Below, piece by piece: positions 34,291 to 45,957 of a DNA stretch of 64,000 nucleotides; within the stretch, counting starts at the first letter, position 1; each line of letters starts with the position of its first letter. The position numbers and the translations under genes are program-made. The DNA comes from Thermothelomyces thermophilus ATCC 42464 (taxonomy: Eukaryota > Ascomycota > Sordariomycetes > Sordariales > Chaetomiaceae), in NCBI RefSeq assembly GCF_000226095.1, contig NC_016476.1, positions 3,596,001-3,660,000 on the forward strand, given 5' to 3'. The notes under the pieces were generated by a model that did no database searches, had not been told where the DNA came from, and worked only from the letters and a program-made list of their open reading frames with translations.

Positions 34291-35279
34291 TTAGTCCTTG
34301 GTAACGTTCGCAGGTGTTACTCCAAACGTGGGCCGGACAAACCTGCCAGCCGCATTAGTACCTTGCTGCGTCGAAAATGGCGGTAACAGGGGAAGAGAGA
34401 TGAACAATAGAAATGAAAGCGGAAACTTACCGGTCCGAGTGATAGACCTTGATGTTCTCCCCGAGAAGCTCCTTCTCTCTCGCCTGGTCGGCCAGGTGCC
34501 TCCGGACCTGGTCGCGGTCCTCTTCGGCCTGCAGGAGCGGGATCAGGTGGATGCGAGCCCACATCTTCTCGCGGGCGAGTTCGCTGCTGGATGTTAGAGT
34601 ACAGTCACACGGCCGCGGGCAGCTCCGGGAAAGGAGAGAAGGGGGGTTGGGGGAGGGAGGGGGAGGAGGGAATGAAGACGTACTTTTGCTCGCGAATGCC
34701 GACGACAAGCTTGTACCAGCCAAAAAGCATAAGCAGTGCGCTTCCGGCGAGGAGGGGCCTGGGGCGGAACAGGCCGCGCGAGGGGAGGTTGCGCTGTGGC
34801 GATGGAACGTTAGCTTTTTGTGCTTGGAAGACGGTGTCGAGTTGGTGTTGCATCCGCTGGTGAGAGCTTGCTGTTTCCCTCCCTTCTCCAACGATCTGCT
34901 TTCCAAGGACAGCTTCAGCCACGCAAGCCGCGGCCCTCGCACTGCCGCCTAATCAGACGCTCCCGATCTTTCTCAACCAGCATCGCTCCTCTCCCTCCCT
35001 GACTTCTTATTCTGCGCTGCAGCCCGCGAGATCACATATCTTCACCGCCGGAAGAACTCTCTCCCATCCATCTGTTCATCGTTTTGGACACCACTTCCCC
35101 GGCCGCGCAGGCGCGTCGAGGCATCAACTTCCCGGTAAACCTCGCAACCGTTTCTCGCGGCTCGATTCACGACTTCAAGCTCGGAGCCACCCCATTTCAG
35201 AAATGAATCCAAAGACAAACAAACCCACCTTGTACTGAACGGCTTCATAGCCGCCAGCGGGCGGCATATCCTGCGGCAT
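34291..35279 (-). CDS. NDUFA13: NADH:ubiquinone oxidoreductase subunit NDUFA13 (GRIM-19/B16.6)
   Basis: Four exons: 35229-35279, 34684-34793, 34431-34583 and 34291-34342. The joined frame gives 121 residues, the normal size for fungal B16.6. Exon 1 reads MPQDMPPAGGYEAVQYK, as in the family. Exon 2 opens RNLPSRGLFRPRP and contains the single membrane span (about residues 30-50). Exon 3 is the charged helical region NELAREKMWARIHLIPLLQAE...DRDQVRRHLADQ. Exon 4 gives FVRPTFGVTPANVTKD, the typical end. It is a supernumerary subunit of the membrane arm of mitochondrial complex I. The first intron is 435 nt, long for this window. Identity is strong because all four short exons fit. Confidence 0.93.
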
Positions 35280-35921
35280 GGTGGGCGTCTGTTATTCTTT
35301 TTCCCCCTTCTGAACCGTCGCGCTCTCGTAGATCACCCGTCCGGGCTTCGGAATCGCGTCGATTGGGCGTCGGGCGGTCGCTGGTTCGAATCAATCTAAC
35401 TCCTCTAGGTCCTGGTCGAGGCCCGGGAGTTGTGCTCTGCTGCGGACGGTCGAATTGGCGCAATTGACGTCGTCGCTCTAAGTTCCCGAGCTCGAGCTTC
35501 AATTGAACGATGGCGCTGCTTCGGCGAGGTTTCGATTGGTGGCGGGATCCATGATTACGTAAGGAGGAAGAGTGGGGGCCAAATAACGCCAATCTACTCC
35601 CGGGACGCTGGTACTCTATTCGTGCACAGCAACAACTGAAGTCCGTGACAAGTACGGAACACATATACCAAGTCCGCGAGTCTGAGGAGTATAAATGTCA
35701 AAATTCGAGGCTGTAAAGATGCCAGTGCATTACGGGCTACAATACATAATCTGCACGATAAATCTCAGTCAACTCCGTCCAACAACCCGCCCACGCTGGT
35801 CCCATATGTATGTAACACAAAGCGCCGTAGAAAAAAAAAAAAAAAAAAAGAAAAACACAACATATCTCGGACCCGTTGTTCCTCAAAACATCCTTTCCTT
35901 CACGGGAATTAGGAGGGCCTA
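35280..35921. other. Intergenic, no gene seen
   Basis: About 640 bp between the start of NDUFA13 and the stop of FCP1. It includes an A-rich run near 35830-35850 and a B-box-like GGTTCGAATC at 35383-35392 that lacks a tRNA cloverleaf. It probably holds the NDUFA13 promoter and the FCP1 3' UTR. Confidence 0.5.
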
Positions 35922-38663
35922 CTAGCCATTCTCCGTACCCACATCCCCTTCAGCGCCAGACGTCGTCTCTTCGGCGGCCATCTGAGCCTCCAGTTCGGCC
36001 TCGGCTTTGCCAAACTCGGCCTCGAACTCGGCCTCGAGCTCGGCGACATCAAACTCCATCTCCTCGTCCTCTTCTCCCTCCACCTCGTCACCCTCCTCCT
36101 CCACGGCACTGTCCTCCGTGCCCTCCATCTCCGCATCCTGCCTGTCCGATCTGCCCGGCGTCGGCAAGCTGCTCCCATTCTCCCCCGCACGATAGAGACT
36201 CCGCAGCGACGACCCGTGTTGGCTCTCCGTCCTGCGCAGGCGCTTCGCAGGCGTGCCATTTCCCCCTTGGCCTTCACCCTCGCCATCTCCACCGTCATCG
36301 TCGTCTTCGTCACGATCCTTCCTCTTCTTGCTACTGCCACCACCACCACCAGTGGACGGGCTAGCACTTTTACTCCTCCTCCTCCGACCATCCTCCTCCC
36401 CCAGCGACGAGGAGCCGAACTCGTCTTCGTCCTCTTCGGCGCGGGGCCCGTTGTCGTCGCCATCCTTCTCACCCTCGCCCTCGCCGTCATCGCCGTCGCC
36501 TTCTTCGTCCTCATCTTCGTCCTCGTCCTCGTCATCGTCGTCCGACCCACTCGCCAGAAACTCGGCTAGCTCCTCGTCCGCCGAGCCCCAGTTGAATGTC
36601 TTGAGCCCGTCGATGGGCGACGACTGGCCGTCGGGAAGATCATCGGGGAGGAGGCCCTCCTCAATTTCCTCATCATCATCATCATCATCGCCCGGGTCGC
36701 TCTCTTCGTCGTCGGCGGATTCGCCATTCTTCTTTAGCTTGAACGTGTGGGTCTGGCCGGTCGGGGATATGAGTTTTAACCTGGGACTGGTGCCATTAGT
36801 TTCACCGTTGAGGCCTCTGCCGCTGCTGTCGGCTTCGGTGTCCGTGTCTTCAACCTCGTCTTCGTCCTCGTCACTGGCGATGAGCTGCTTGTGTTCCGGA
36901 TCGTCCTCTTCGACGAGGCGCGCCGTGAAGAGGTAAGGCGACTCGTCGACGGCCTTCCACTGGCTGAAGCAGGCAGCTAGCCATTCCTGGCTGACAATCT
37001 TGATGTGAGGTCGCCGCCGGGCTTGGAGGAGCTTCTCCCTACCCGGCTGCGCGGCATTGACGACGAGGTGTGTCACATCTCGGCTGACCTTGGTGAGGAG
37101 CTCCGCGCCGAAGGACATGATCTGGAGGCCGAGCTCGGAGCGGTATATGTTGATGTCCCTTGGCAGTAAGCCAGACAGGACAATCTTCTTGCCCTGTAGG
37201 ACTGTGCTCTTGAGCTGGTCGAGAATACGCCCGGCGTCTGGCACTGAGTCGAGGTCGACGTCGGCGGACGAATCATGCGCCGCTCGCTTTCTGTCGTACT
37301 CGTCGTAAAAGGCCCGATGGAGGGCGGTGAGGTGCTGCTCGAGATACTTGAGCTCCTCGTCGTCGTCCTGCAAGACGCGATGGCGCTGTGGAGCAGGGGA
37401 CGACGAGCGTGACTCGGAACCGTCATCCGATTGAACGGTCGCCTTCTCAGCCTCTTCGTCCTCACGATCGAGCTGCTCTTGGAGCACCTGGAGCGGCCTG
37501 TCCTTGATCTGCTTCTCGAGCGCGCGCTCCTGCTCCTCGACCTGCTGTTGTGTCAACGCGCCGTCGTCGGTTCCGGCGACGGCGACCTCTTGGTTCTCGG
37601 ATGCTTTGCTCTTCTTCCCCTTCTTCGCCCCGTTGGCCGTCGCGCCCGACGTGAGCAGGTCCTGGCGCTTCGGTAAGAGGTTGGAGTTGATATCCCCGAT
37701 GCCCTTGAAAAACTCGTAAGGCGAGACCTTGATCAGGTTAGGTCGGTTACGCGGCCAGACGTCGGACCGGTCGTCGATAATGGCCACCATGTGAGTGCTG
37801 ACTGGGAAGAGCCGGTGCAGGCTCTTGGCGAAGATATTGCCGTTCTCGTCGCGGCTGATGACGCGGTTACCGAATAGCTTCTTGTCTGGGTCAACAACGC
37901 GTGCCACATTCTGTGCGTATGCGCGCGTACCCATGGTGTAGACATGCAGCTCGTACATCTCGGCGATGCGCTTCAAGAAGTCCTGGAGCCCCGGGCGCAT
38001 CTTGATGTAGTACCAGCATCGTCGCGCCAAGTCGGTCGGACCGTCGTCCAGCTGGAAGCTCTTGACCTCCTTGGCCAACTCGTGGTTCGGGTTGGTTGGG
38101 TCCTTCTGCCACTCGCCCACGGTTGGGTCGATGCAGGCCTGGATGATGGTTTGGTCCAGATCGACTACCAAGCTCAGTTTGCGGCTCTTGAGGAGGCGCC
38201 GCTGAAGCTCCTGTTCTGTGCGCTGAGCTTGAACCGCGCTGACGGTCAGGTTAGTCTGGTCGTGCACCATGTTGATGGGAGCACGCGCCGTGTCGCTAGT
38301 CTCGGTCGCCCAGTTGACTTCGGTCATATCCTTGCCGCACATGCCGCAGAGGCCCTGGAATTGGATCTCGTGTGGGCAATCCTCCTTGACCTCCATAGCT
38401 GGCGTGTCGGACACGATGTGCTGGCCTTCGCGGATGAGCCAGTGCCTCAGCTCGCCATCGCTCGGGGAGTCCCATGTCACGATGGTCGTCTGCTCTTCTT
38501 TCCAGGTCTCGCCACGGATGGAGTCGCCAACCTCCTTCCACCATTTGAACGAATATTCCATGAGGGTTTCTTGTTTCTTTATCCTGTCCCCGGGTTTTTT
38601 GTGGAGCTTGACGACGGTGATGGGGTACCGTAGCCGGCTCCCCAGCCGGACGGTTTTTGACAT
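35922..38663 (-). CDS. FCP1: RNA polymerase II CTD phosphatase FCP1
   Basis: Intronless frame of 913 residues. The N-terminal ~110 residues form the lipoyl-like FCP1 head (LGSRLRYPITVVKLHKKPGD, then CPHEIQFQGLCGMCGKDM with a CxxC pair). The catalytic FCP homology domain carries DLDQT at residues 168-172, with Asp168 as the phospho-acceptor type and Asp170 as general acid. VYTMGTRAYAQ and IDDRSDVW are further motifs of the DxDxT phosphatase fold. A BRCT domain follows at about residues 505-600 (VLSGLLPRDINIYRSELGL, SQEWLAACF). The C-terminal third is highly acidic with Asp/Glu runs and ends in a TFIIF/TFIIB-contact-type acidic region. FCP1 dephosphorylates Ser2/Ser5 of the CTD so that polymerase can recycle. 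Length and domain order match the family. High confidence. Confidence 0.95.
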   Translation of the reverse strand: MSKTVRLGSRLRYPITVVKLHKKPGDRIKKQETLMEYSFKWWKEVGDSIRGETWKEEQTTIVTWDSPSDGELRHWLIREGQHIVSDTPAMEVKEDCPHEIQFQGLCGMCGKDMTEVNWATETSDTARAPINMVHDQTNLTVSAVQAQRTEQELQRRLLKSRKLSLVVDLDQTIIQACIDPTVGEWQKDPTNPNHELAKEVKSFQLDDGPTDLARRCWYYIKMRPGLQDFLKRIAEMYELHVYTMGTRAYAQNVARVVDPDKKLFGNRVISRDENGNIFAKSLHRLFPVSTHMVAIIDDRSDVWPRNRPNLIKVSPYEFFKGIGDINSNLLPKRQDLLTSGATANGAKKGKKSKASENQEVAVAGTDDGALTQQQVEEQERALEKQIKDRPLQVLQEQLDREDEEAEKATVQSDDGSESRSSSPAPQRHRVLQDDDEELKYLEQHLTALHRAFYDEYDRKRAAHDSSADVDLDSVPDAGRILDQLKSTVLQGKKIVLSGLLPRDINIYRSELGLQIMSFGAELLTKVSRDVTHLVVNAAQPGREKLLQARRRPHIKIVSQEWLAACFSQWKAVDESPYLFTARLVEEDDPEHKQLIASDEDEDEVEDTDTEADSSGRGLNGETNGTSPRLKLISPTGQTHTFKLKKNGESADDEESDPGDDDDDDEEIEEGLLPDDLPDGQSSPIDGLKTFNWGSADEELAEFLASGSDDDDEDEDEDEDEEGDGDDGEGEGEKDGDDNGPRAEEDEDEFGSSSLGEEDGRRRRSKSASPSTGGGGGSSKKRKDRDEDDDDGGDGEGEGQGGNGTPAKRLRRTESQHGSSLRSLYRAGENGSSLPTPGRSDRQDAEMEGTEDSAVEEEGDEVEGEEDEEMEFDVAELEAEFEAEFGKAEAELEAQMAAEETTSGAEGDVGTENG

Positions 38664-41166
38664 AGTGTCGACGAGGGAAGGACTGGTCGAGATTTGCGAC
38701 GGTAGGGTTTAATGGATTCGGCCGTTGTTCGCGCGTTGAGCCTGCCCGCGGGGTTGAACATTGTTAATCGCGTTGCCGGGCAAAAAAAAAGAAAAAGAAA
38801 AGAAAAGCCAAGACTAAAAGGATAAATTTATAATAATGGCGAAGAGATGAACCTGGGTCACTCACGCAGTAGCCTCCCAATACTCGAATGAAACCGGTGC
38901 CCAAGTCGGTTGGATCACCCATCGCGCAGTGGCGCGCACAGGTTCTGTGTACCGTGTACCGCGGTCGATAACTGTCGGCTCTGTCTGCGCGGGTGTCGCG
39001 ATGCAAGCTCCCAGAAGGCGAATGCGACGGCGGACAAGCTGCAGAAAGCGTGGGGCGCTGAACCAAGAATGGTTAGCGTAGCAGCCGCTTGCGTGGGGCA
39101 CAGTGGGCTGGTGGTCCAAGCTCCGGTAGCCTGGAATCGTGTGTTGCGGGACGAATGTGGGTCGACGTTCAAGCTCGAGCCACTGCTTTCCCAGGTAACC
39201 GGAGAAAACAGCCAACCAGAACTGATATGAGGCGACGGTTCGTATGAACAGGAATGAGACAAGTGGTACAAAGATGCCAAGGTTTAAGTTCCTGTCGGAA
39301 GGAGTCAAGGTTAGACGGGATGGGAGAGGTGCGAAGAAGTGGATGATGATGTAATGCCGGATTTGTGGGTTGGGATGTTGTATCGACGCACTGACGAAAA
39401 GGAGTGCCGGCAGTCGCAAAGCAATGAGCCAACCTTTGGGTGGGTTGGGCAGGTCCTTTTGTACCTGTGGCGGCTGATCCGGGATGCGCTTTGGTGTCCA
39501 ACCAATTTTTCGAGCTGCACGCAACCCCTGCCGAGCAACTCAAGCAGGTTCGCCGCCCCTCGTTGCGGGGTCATGTGTGGCTAAAACGTGGCGTGCAAAG
39601 GCACTTGAACGCTTCCACTTGTCATTAAGATCGGGTAATTTTAGTGTGCTTGGAATCTTGTAACGAACGTGGGCGAGTTTCAGCAAGATTATTTCCGTTT
39701 CCCCGAGCCTACCAAAACGCAATGCACGGGATTTCCTCCCATGTTTCTTAGACTTTGACTACACAGTAACTGATGAGTCTTGTGGTTAGTCATAAGGCTT
39801 GACCAATCATATACTGAGAAGACATCGGTGGCTCTCTGACTTGGTTAACAGCCGTGCCGTGTCTATGAGCTGTGGCCGTCTGCAACTTTGAACTCATAGG
39901 TAGCCAGAAAGGCATCATCAAGCACAGTTCCCCACAGGTGCCTAGCCCTTCCTTGTCTGCCTGCGCTCTTCCTGTTTTCTTTCCTGGCTTCATCATTTAT
40001 AAACGGTTTTCACGTCGTTTATCAACTCTCGCCTGCCCTACAATCGTAATCAGGGAGCGATCTTAGGCCATCCTTTGAAAAATCCTTTGAGAAACGCTGC
40101 AGCTCCTTTGACCGGATATCGCTCTTAGCAGTTAACCCTCTCAAATTAAGTGCACTAAGAAGAGTACAGTGCAAGAAGTTCCCAGCCCAAAGACTTCAAG
40201 CGGCCAAGTCAATAGCAGGAACATATAATTATCAGAGGAAGGATAGACCAGCTCGAATTAAGCGCTCTCACATTACCCACTCTGCAGATCGGTATTGGTA
40301 GCGTCAACATGTGCTCCCATGTCAGAAGCGTGTAGTGTAAGCTTCTGAGGCACTAGCTACGAGCTAGCCATAATTACGCTAAGGCACGCTCGCTAAACGT
40401 ATTGACCATTTACTTTGTCTATATATAGCGCTCCTTATTCCTTCTTAGGTAGTCCGCAAGGCACTTTTGTTGAACCTTCGAAGCCATCGCTGTAAAGCCT
40501 CCTTCTGTTGTTCGAGTCTTCTAACTGCGTTTGACATCCCGGAGCCAAATGAAGGAGAACACCAAAGCTGACAACTCATCACCTCCAGTTACCACCAAAG
40601 GTCCACTGCCCTGGGTCATCATGGAATATGAGGTTTGCAAGTGAAGACTAGGAGACACAAGGTCATATGTGTATCTAGTAACCATTACTCTATAGTGATA
40701 CGGTCCTTCGTGTCCTATCCAGGACCGGGTTTCCTGTAAGAAAGGAGGTAGGGGAGTGTATAAGGTGTATACATGTAGGACGTCGCGCGGCACCCCGCCG
40801 GCCAAAAGAGAAGAAAGCAGAGGCAAGAACAAAGCGCCCGATCAGGCTATCCATCTTCTGTGTCCCAGCCCAGCATCCCTGACGAACGGGAGCTTGAACC
40901 CAACACAACCCACCCCAGGCATGCCAGCCAAACCAATCTGGTACCGTCTGCATGTGTATCCCGGACCCAACTTCCACCTATGCCCGAACCTCTTGAGTCA
41001 TCAGTCATCATCATGAGTCCCGAAACGCCAACACCAGCTCTAGTCCCAAGAATGGGAACGAACCACGGCATGCGTTCCCCACGCCCAATCTAAACGTGAA
41101 AGAGTAAGTACGCAACATAGGAGTTCAGGCATACGAGAAACGGCCAAGTACAACACCAAGCGACTC
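38664..41166. other. Long intergenic region, no gene supported
   Basis: About 2.5 kb between FCP1 and ATG26. Minus-strand frames at 38862-39574 are protein-like over part of their length (for example RAARKIGWTPKRIPDQPPQ, then a hydrophobic stretch FVPLVSFLFIRTVASYQF), and possible GT/AG pairs exist. I could not assemble a family-matching product, so this may be a small gene, a long UTR or nothing. The rest (39.6-41.1 kb) shows only short, unremarkable frames. Confidence 0.4.
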
Positions 41167-44100
41167 TCACGATCCTCCGCCGAGCTCCGTGCCCGCCTCG
41201 CCCGGGGCCCCACCAGCAACAGGGAGACCGCCAAGTGCCCATGGAAGGTCGGGTACGGTCCTCTTTAGAGGACTGTTCACCGAGAGGCCATCCACGGTCT
41301 CGGCATCTCCGCTCACAAAAGTCCAACTCTCTTCCTCGTCGTCGTCGAATGGATCCGCGGCATCGGCAACACCCGAGGCCGAGCCGTCGGTGGACGTCCC
41401 TACCGCAGCTGCGGACGCAGCCGCCTGGCGGCGGGTCTGGTTCTTGCCCGTCTTTGCGCGGATTAGCTCGGTAGCGTACTCGAGGTCGCGGTATATGCAT
41501 TTGATGGCCGTGTCGACGCCGTTTTCCTACACGAGGGAGCGTTAGCACCGGGCGGGCGGGTTCTTCGGGGAGGTCGGCGCGTGCGTGGATGACTACGTAC
41601 CTTGCGGATCTGCTCACCCAACGATCTCGCCTTGACGATCATGCGTTCGCTGTGCGTCGCCTCCCACAGCGCACGCGCAAACGACGCCGCGCCCCACTTC
41701 TTGAGGCAGATGCCGACACCAAGGTCCTCCACCCGCGTGCCGAAGAAGTACTGGTCGCCGAAAAATGGCCTGATCACCGTGGGGATCCCTGCGCGCAGGC
41801 TCGCCCCAGTGGTGCCGCTCCCACCGTGGTGCGCCGCGGCGTCGATCTGCCTGAACAGCCAGTCGTGTGGCACCGATTGGATCTGGAAGATCTCCGGTGG
41901 CAGCTCCGGCTCCGGCCTTTTCTCTTCCGCCGGTGGTCCGACCTTGGCGCCCCCCTGCTGTTGTTCCCCTTCCTTGTCCTTTCTGGTCGGCAAGCGATCG
42001 CTCCACCCTTTACTAAGGATACACCGCACGTCCGCCTTAAGTACGGCATCGATCACCTCCTGTGTCATCTTGGCGGGGTCGGGTACAAGAATGGATCCGA
42101 ACCCGACGTACACCAGCTTCTTGCCGTCCCGTCGAGCCTTATCGATGAAGTCGGTTAGATCTTTGGGTGGCTCCCAGTTCCTGTCGCCCTCGTCCAGGAA
42201 CCAATACCCGGTGACACGGATCCAGTCACTGTAGTCCAGCGGCGGAGGCACAACGTATGGGGAGAAGTTGTACAGGAACGGGACTTCGTTGACCTGCAGC
42301 TTCTCGAGGCTGGTATTGGGCAACCCCAGGAACCGCCTGCGCCAGCGGTTGATCTGGTGTGCCGTCGCCTTCCAAAATACTGTCTCAAACATCACGTACG
42401 TCACGTAATTGTAAGCGCCGCCCATCTTTTGGCCGGGCATGATGAACGCGTGCGGGTAGGCGCGGGTCCGGGTCCAGGGCATGGTGAAGGCGCGGAAGTA
42501 GGGGACGCCGAGCGCCTCGGCGATGTGGATACCGGCCATGGCGGAGGGCGACTCAATAATCAGGTCACTGCCCTGGCAGGCGTTCCAGGCTGTCTCGAGC
42601 AGCTCGTCGAGCCAATCACGCATCTTGGCATTGGCCTCGCGGAAGAAGCCAAGCGTGAAGGTGCCGTTCTGGATGCAAAGCTGCATAAGCTCCGCCGGGT
42701 CGCCGCCGACGTAGGCAAACTCGATCCCGTGAGACTCGATCCAGTCCTTGAACTCGCCGTGCGTGGCAATCCGGGGGCGGTGGCCTTCTTCCAGAAGCCG
42801 CTTGCAGAGCGCGATGTACGGCTGCACGTCGCCCCGCGAGCCGATGGTGAGGCAGGTGATTCGCATCGACTGGGAGGGCTTGAAGTTTAGAAAAGACGCC
42901 TTGGGGTCGTCAAAGAGAATGGTTGGTGTTTCTGAGATGGAGGACGCTTCGCGAGGGAGCCGGACATCGTGGTCGGCAAATTCCTCATTGCGCGCCTTCT
43001 GAAGCGCAACGTGTTCCGCGACGGCGGCTTGAGCTTCTTCGGAGTCGACACCGTCCGGGATGTCAGACTCGGGAAGGTAGCGCATCGCTTCCAGGCTCTG
43101 GAGAATCGTGATGGTGCAGTCGTCGCGAACTTCTGCCTTGTGGAACTCGAAGAAGAGCTCCTCGTGACCGCGGATGACGACGACAAGGCCGGCATAGCCG
43201 AACCGGAAACCCTTCTCTTTGTCAACGTTCTCAATATCTCGCAAGGGAAGGATGAGTTTGGTGCGCGTGCCGGGAAGCAAGCTGCGGAAGCAGAAGTGGC
43301 GGTCGCTGATGTAGATCTTCCCGTAGAGCGGCAGGACGCGCATCATGTGTCCAAAGTAGGCAGCCTGGAGCTTCTCGCTCTCAGGCAGGGCAAAGTGAGC
43401 CCTGAATCGGGCTTCCGAATTGGCCCGATCGGCAGGGTCATCTCCGGCATCCTCTTCGTCGGTCCTAAGACCGGCCGGTTCATCATAGTGTTTCCCCCCA
43501 CCCTTCCACATGCCCGATACCTTCTCAACGTATCCCATGGACTCTGTTGCCAGGAGGTTGCTCATGCGCCTGGAATGGCGGTCTAAGTATCCGATCAATG
43601 CGTTTGCCTTGCGAAAGGGATAGCCTCCCATTGTTGCTATACTTTGTAGCGTCGGCGTGGTTGCAATTGCCTCAGCGTCTCCCGCTTCCGTCGTGTGAGG
43701 CCTGGAAGCGTCGCGCCGGGCTTGCTTTGACCGTGCTCCGGTTGGGGATAATGGATGTTCAGCCTCCCGGTTCCCGTGTGGTCGCCGAGTGGTTGGGCTG
43801 TGGAAGACGTCGCTGTCCTTCAGTATCTGACTCGCCGATGGGTCTTCGCTACTGGCCGAAGCCATCATTGCCGACAGGCTCGCGTGGCTGGGATCGCCCA
43901 TACTCTGGACGTAGGAGTCACTGCTCTCCTGCCTCTCGTGGCCGCCGTCACGTTTTCTGCTGAAAGACGGCCTGCCGGCGCTGCGACTGCGGCGCGGTGG
44001 AGAGTCCAGATTCAGACCGCTCTCCTTAGCATCCATGCTCCGTCTGGTGAAAGAATTGAACGCGTCGAAACTCGTGCGCGGGCGGTCCATGCTCGGCCGG

Positions 44101-45957
44101 GGGCTCGGCGAAGAGCCGCAAAGAGGCGAGACTGGTGAGAGGGTGGCCCTGACGCCTTCACGACCCTTGCCTGAGACCCGGGACGCAGGTCCAGGCAGTT
44201 GCTCTCGATTCCCGCTGTTGCTTGTCCTGTTTGAAGACTCGGCACTCGGCTCTGTTTGGTCACTGGGACCCTGCGCCTGAGACGAAGAGTCCTCGACAAG
44301 GATTTTGAGAAGGTTGATAGGTTCCTTCCCGAAGCTGAAGAAAGCGAAGAAGTACTGCCAGAGTGTCAGCAATGGTTGATTAGTTAGGTGGCGTGAAATC
44401 GTCAGCGGCAAGACAACGCATACCTCGTCAATGGCGTAAGTCTCGTCGTTGTCGATGACTCGGATCTTGCAGGTAGCGGCAAAGTCCAGCATGTGTGCCT
44501 CTTCGACATCAATGACGTTTTCGATTGGGAGCGAGATCTTGACGCTGTCGCCATCGTTGTGCGACCTGAAGATGACCCTCTGCAGGCTCTTGACCCACTC
44601 TTTGGCACTCTGGGGGCTATCGGCCCTGAAGTAATACGTGCGGTTATCGGTGGCGACGGTGAAGTTGACGCCTTCCTTGTCCTTGTCGGTGATGGTCGCC
44701 GAGATGCCGTACCGTAAATCGATCTGGCCCTGCGGGAAGTAGAGATCTTGGGGATCGCGATAGTAAGACAAAACATCACCCTTGAGGCGGAACCAGTAGC
44801 GGTTGTATTTGGGGTTCCTCTTGCCGCACTTGGCTAAGTAACCCGACCTGGCGACTTCGTGCTGCGGCTGGTGGTCAGTATCACAGGACGCCGGGAAACA
44901 AGCGGGCGTAGGGATACTTTACCGCCTTCCTGGGCAGGTATGCGTAAAACGCAATATGCCGCGTCGTGATGTACATGTACCCGGTGAGGAGGACGTGCTG
45001 GAGGAGCCAACATGGATATTCCTGAATGACCTCTTCGGCGCTGTCGAACTCGAAGATCTGTGCGAGCTTTTTGGCCAACTCGGTCGGCCCGGGCTCGCCC
45101 GAGCCGTCAGCCGTCCGGGAGAGTTGGTCCGACGTCCTCTCGAGGTCGAAGCTCGGCCGCGCCGCCATTTGAGCGCGGGCTTCCAGCATCCTACTCATGA
45201 CGGGGGCCGTCGTGGTCTCGGTCCGAGTGATCTCGATGGCAGGTGCGAGGTCGGAAGGTGGCACGTCCGTGTCGGTTGCGTCGCCCTGCAGGCGCACGTG
45301 CTCGTCTGACCGCGGTGATTTGGGCGATCTGGAGGACTTGAGTTTGTCGCTGAGCCGCGCCAGGCCAGGAACAGACCGCAGAAGCCGGCTCTCGGAAAAT
45401 TTCCTTCGATGACGGTGATCTGACTTATGTCGGAAGCGCCCGTGCCGCGGAAGCACTGTGGTCTGGGAGAGGGTTTCAGAAGGAGCAGATGCATCTTGCA
45501 ACCCCTTGGGTCCGGCAATAGTTTTAGCCATGGGACTCTGCGTGTCTTCGTCATCATCCGAGCTGTGTCCCTCAAAGCGGTCTGCAAAGTCTGCTTGGCT
45601 TCCTGCAGCAGCAATCAGACCGAATATGCTCTGGTTCATGTTCATGAACATGCCGCCGCCGTAGCCCTGCGGACGCAACACCTCCTCTTCACCATCGGCG
45701 GGGTCACCATGGTCTTTTAGACGATCGGGAAGCTCCATGGTGGGTGTGTGCGCGCCGTCGCGGCGCTTCTTTTGGAGCTTTCGGGAGACACGATGCACGG
45801 CGCGCCCATCGTGATTTACATGGCTAGGTCCGGCCGACGGAGACGTTGGAAGTATCGACGGCTGAGTTCGGCCCGCATCCGTTTGGTCGGGGCTCTTGGG
45901 CGAAGGTTGAGGTGCGGCGGCGGGAGGCGGTGCCGTTGGCGCTGCGTCTTTGTCCAT
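41167..45957 (-). CDS. ATG26: Sterol 3-beta-glucosyltransferase ATG26
   Basis: Four exons: 44923-45957, 44424-44861, 41601-44354 and 41167-41526. All are in phase 0 and total 1528 residues. Exon 1 is Pro/Ser-rich and ends with the first GRAM domain ([19 protein letters not shown]). Exons 1-2 continue into a PH domain ([21 protein letters not shown], then [20 protein letters not shown]). After a Ser-rich stretch comes the second GRAM domain ([20 protein letters not shown]). The UDP-glycosyltransferase domain starts [18 protein letters not shown] and carries the nucleotide-sugar signature [23 protein letters not shown]26 transfers glucose from UDP-glucose to ergosterol on membranes and supports pexophagy in some fungi. 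The acidic end includes [13 protein letters not shown]. Order GRAM-PH-GRAM-UGT is exactly the family's. High confidence. Confidence 0.95.

Noticed and set aside
35383-35392. GGTTCGAATC, a tRNA B-box-like sequence
   Set aside because: No A box at the proper distance and no foldable stem set around it, so not a tRNA.
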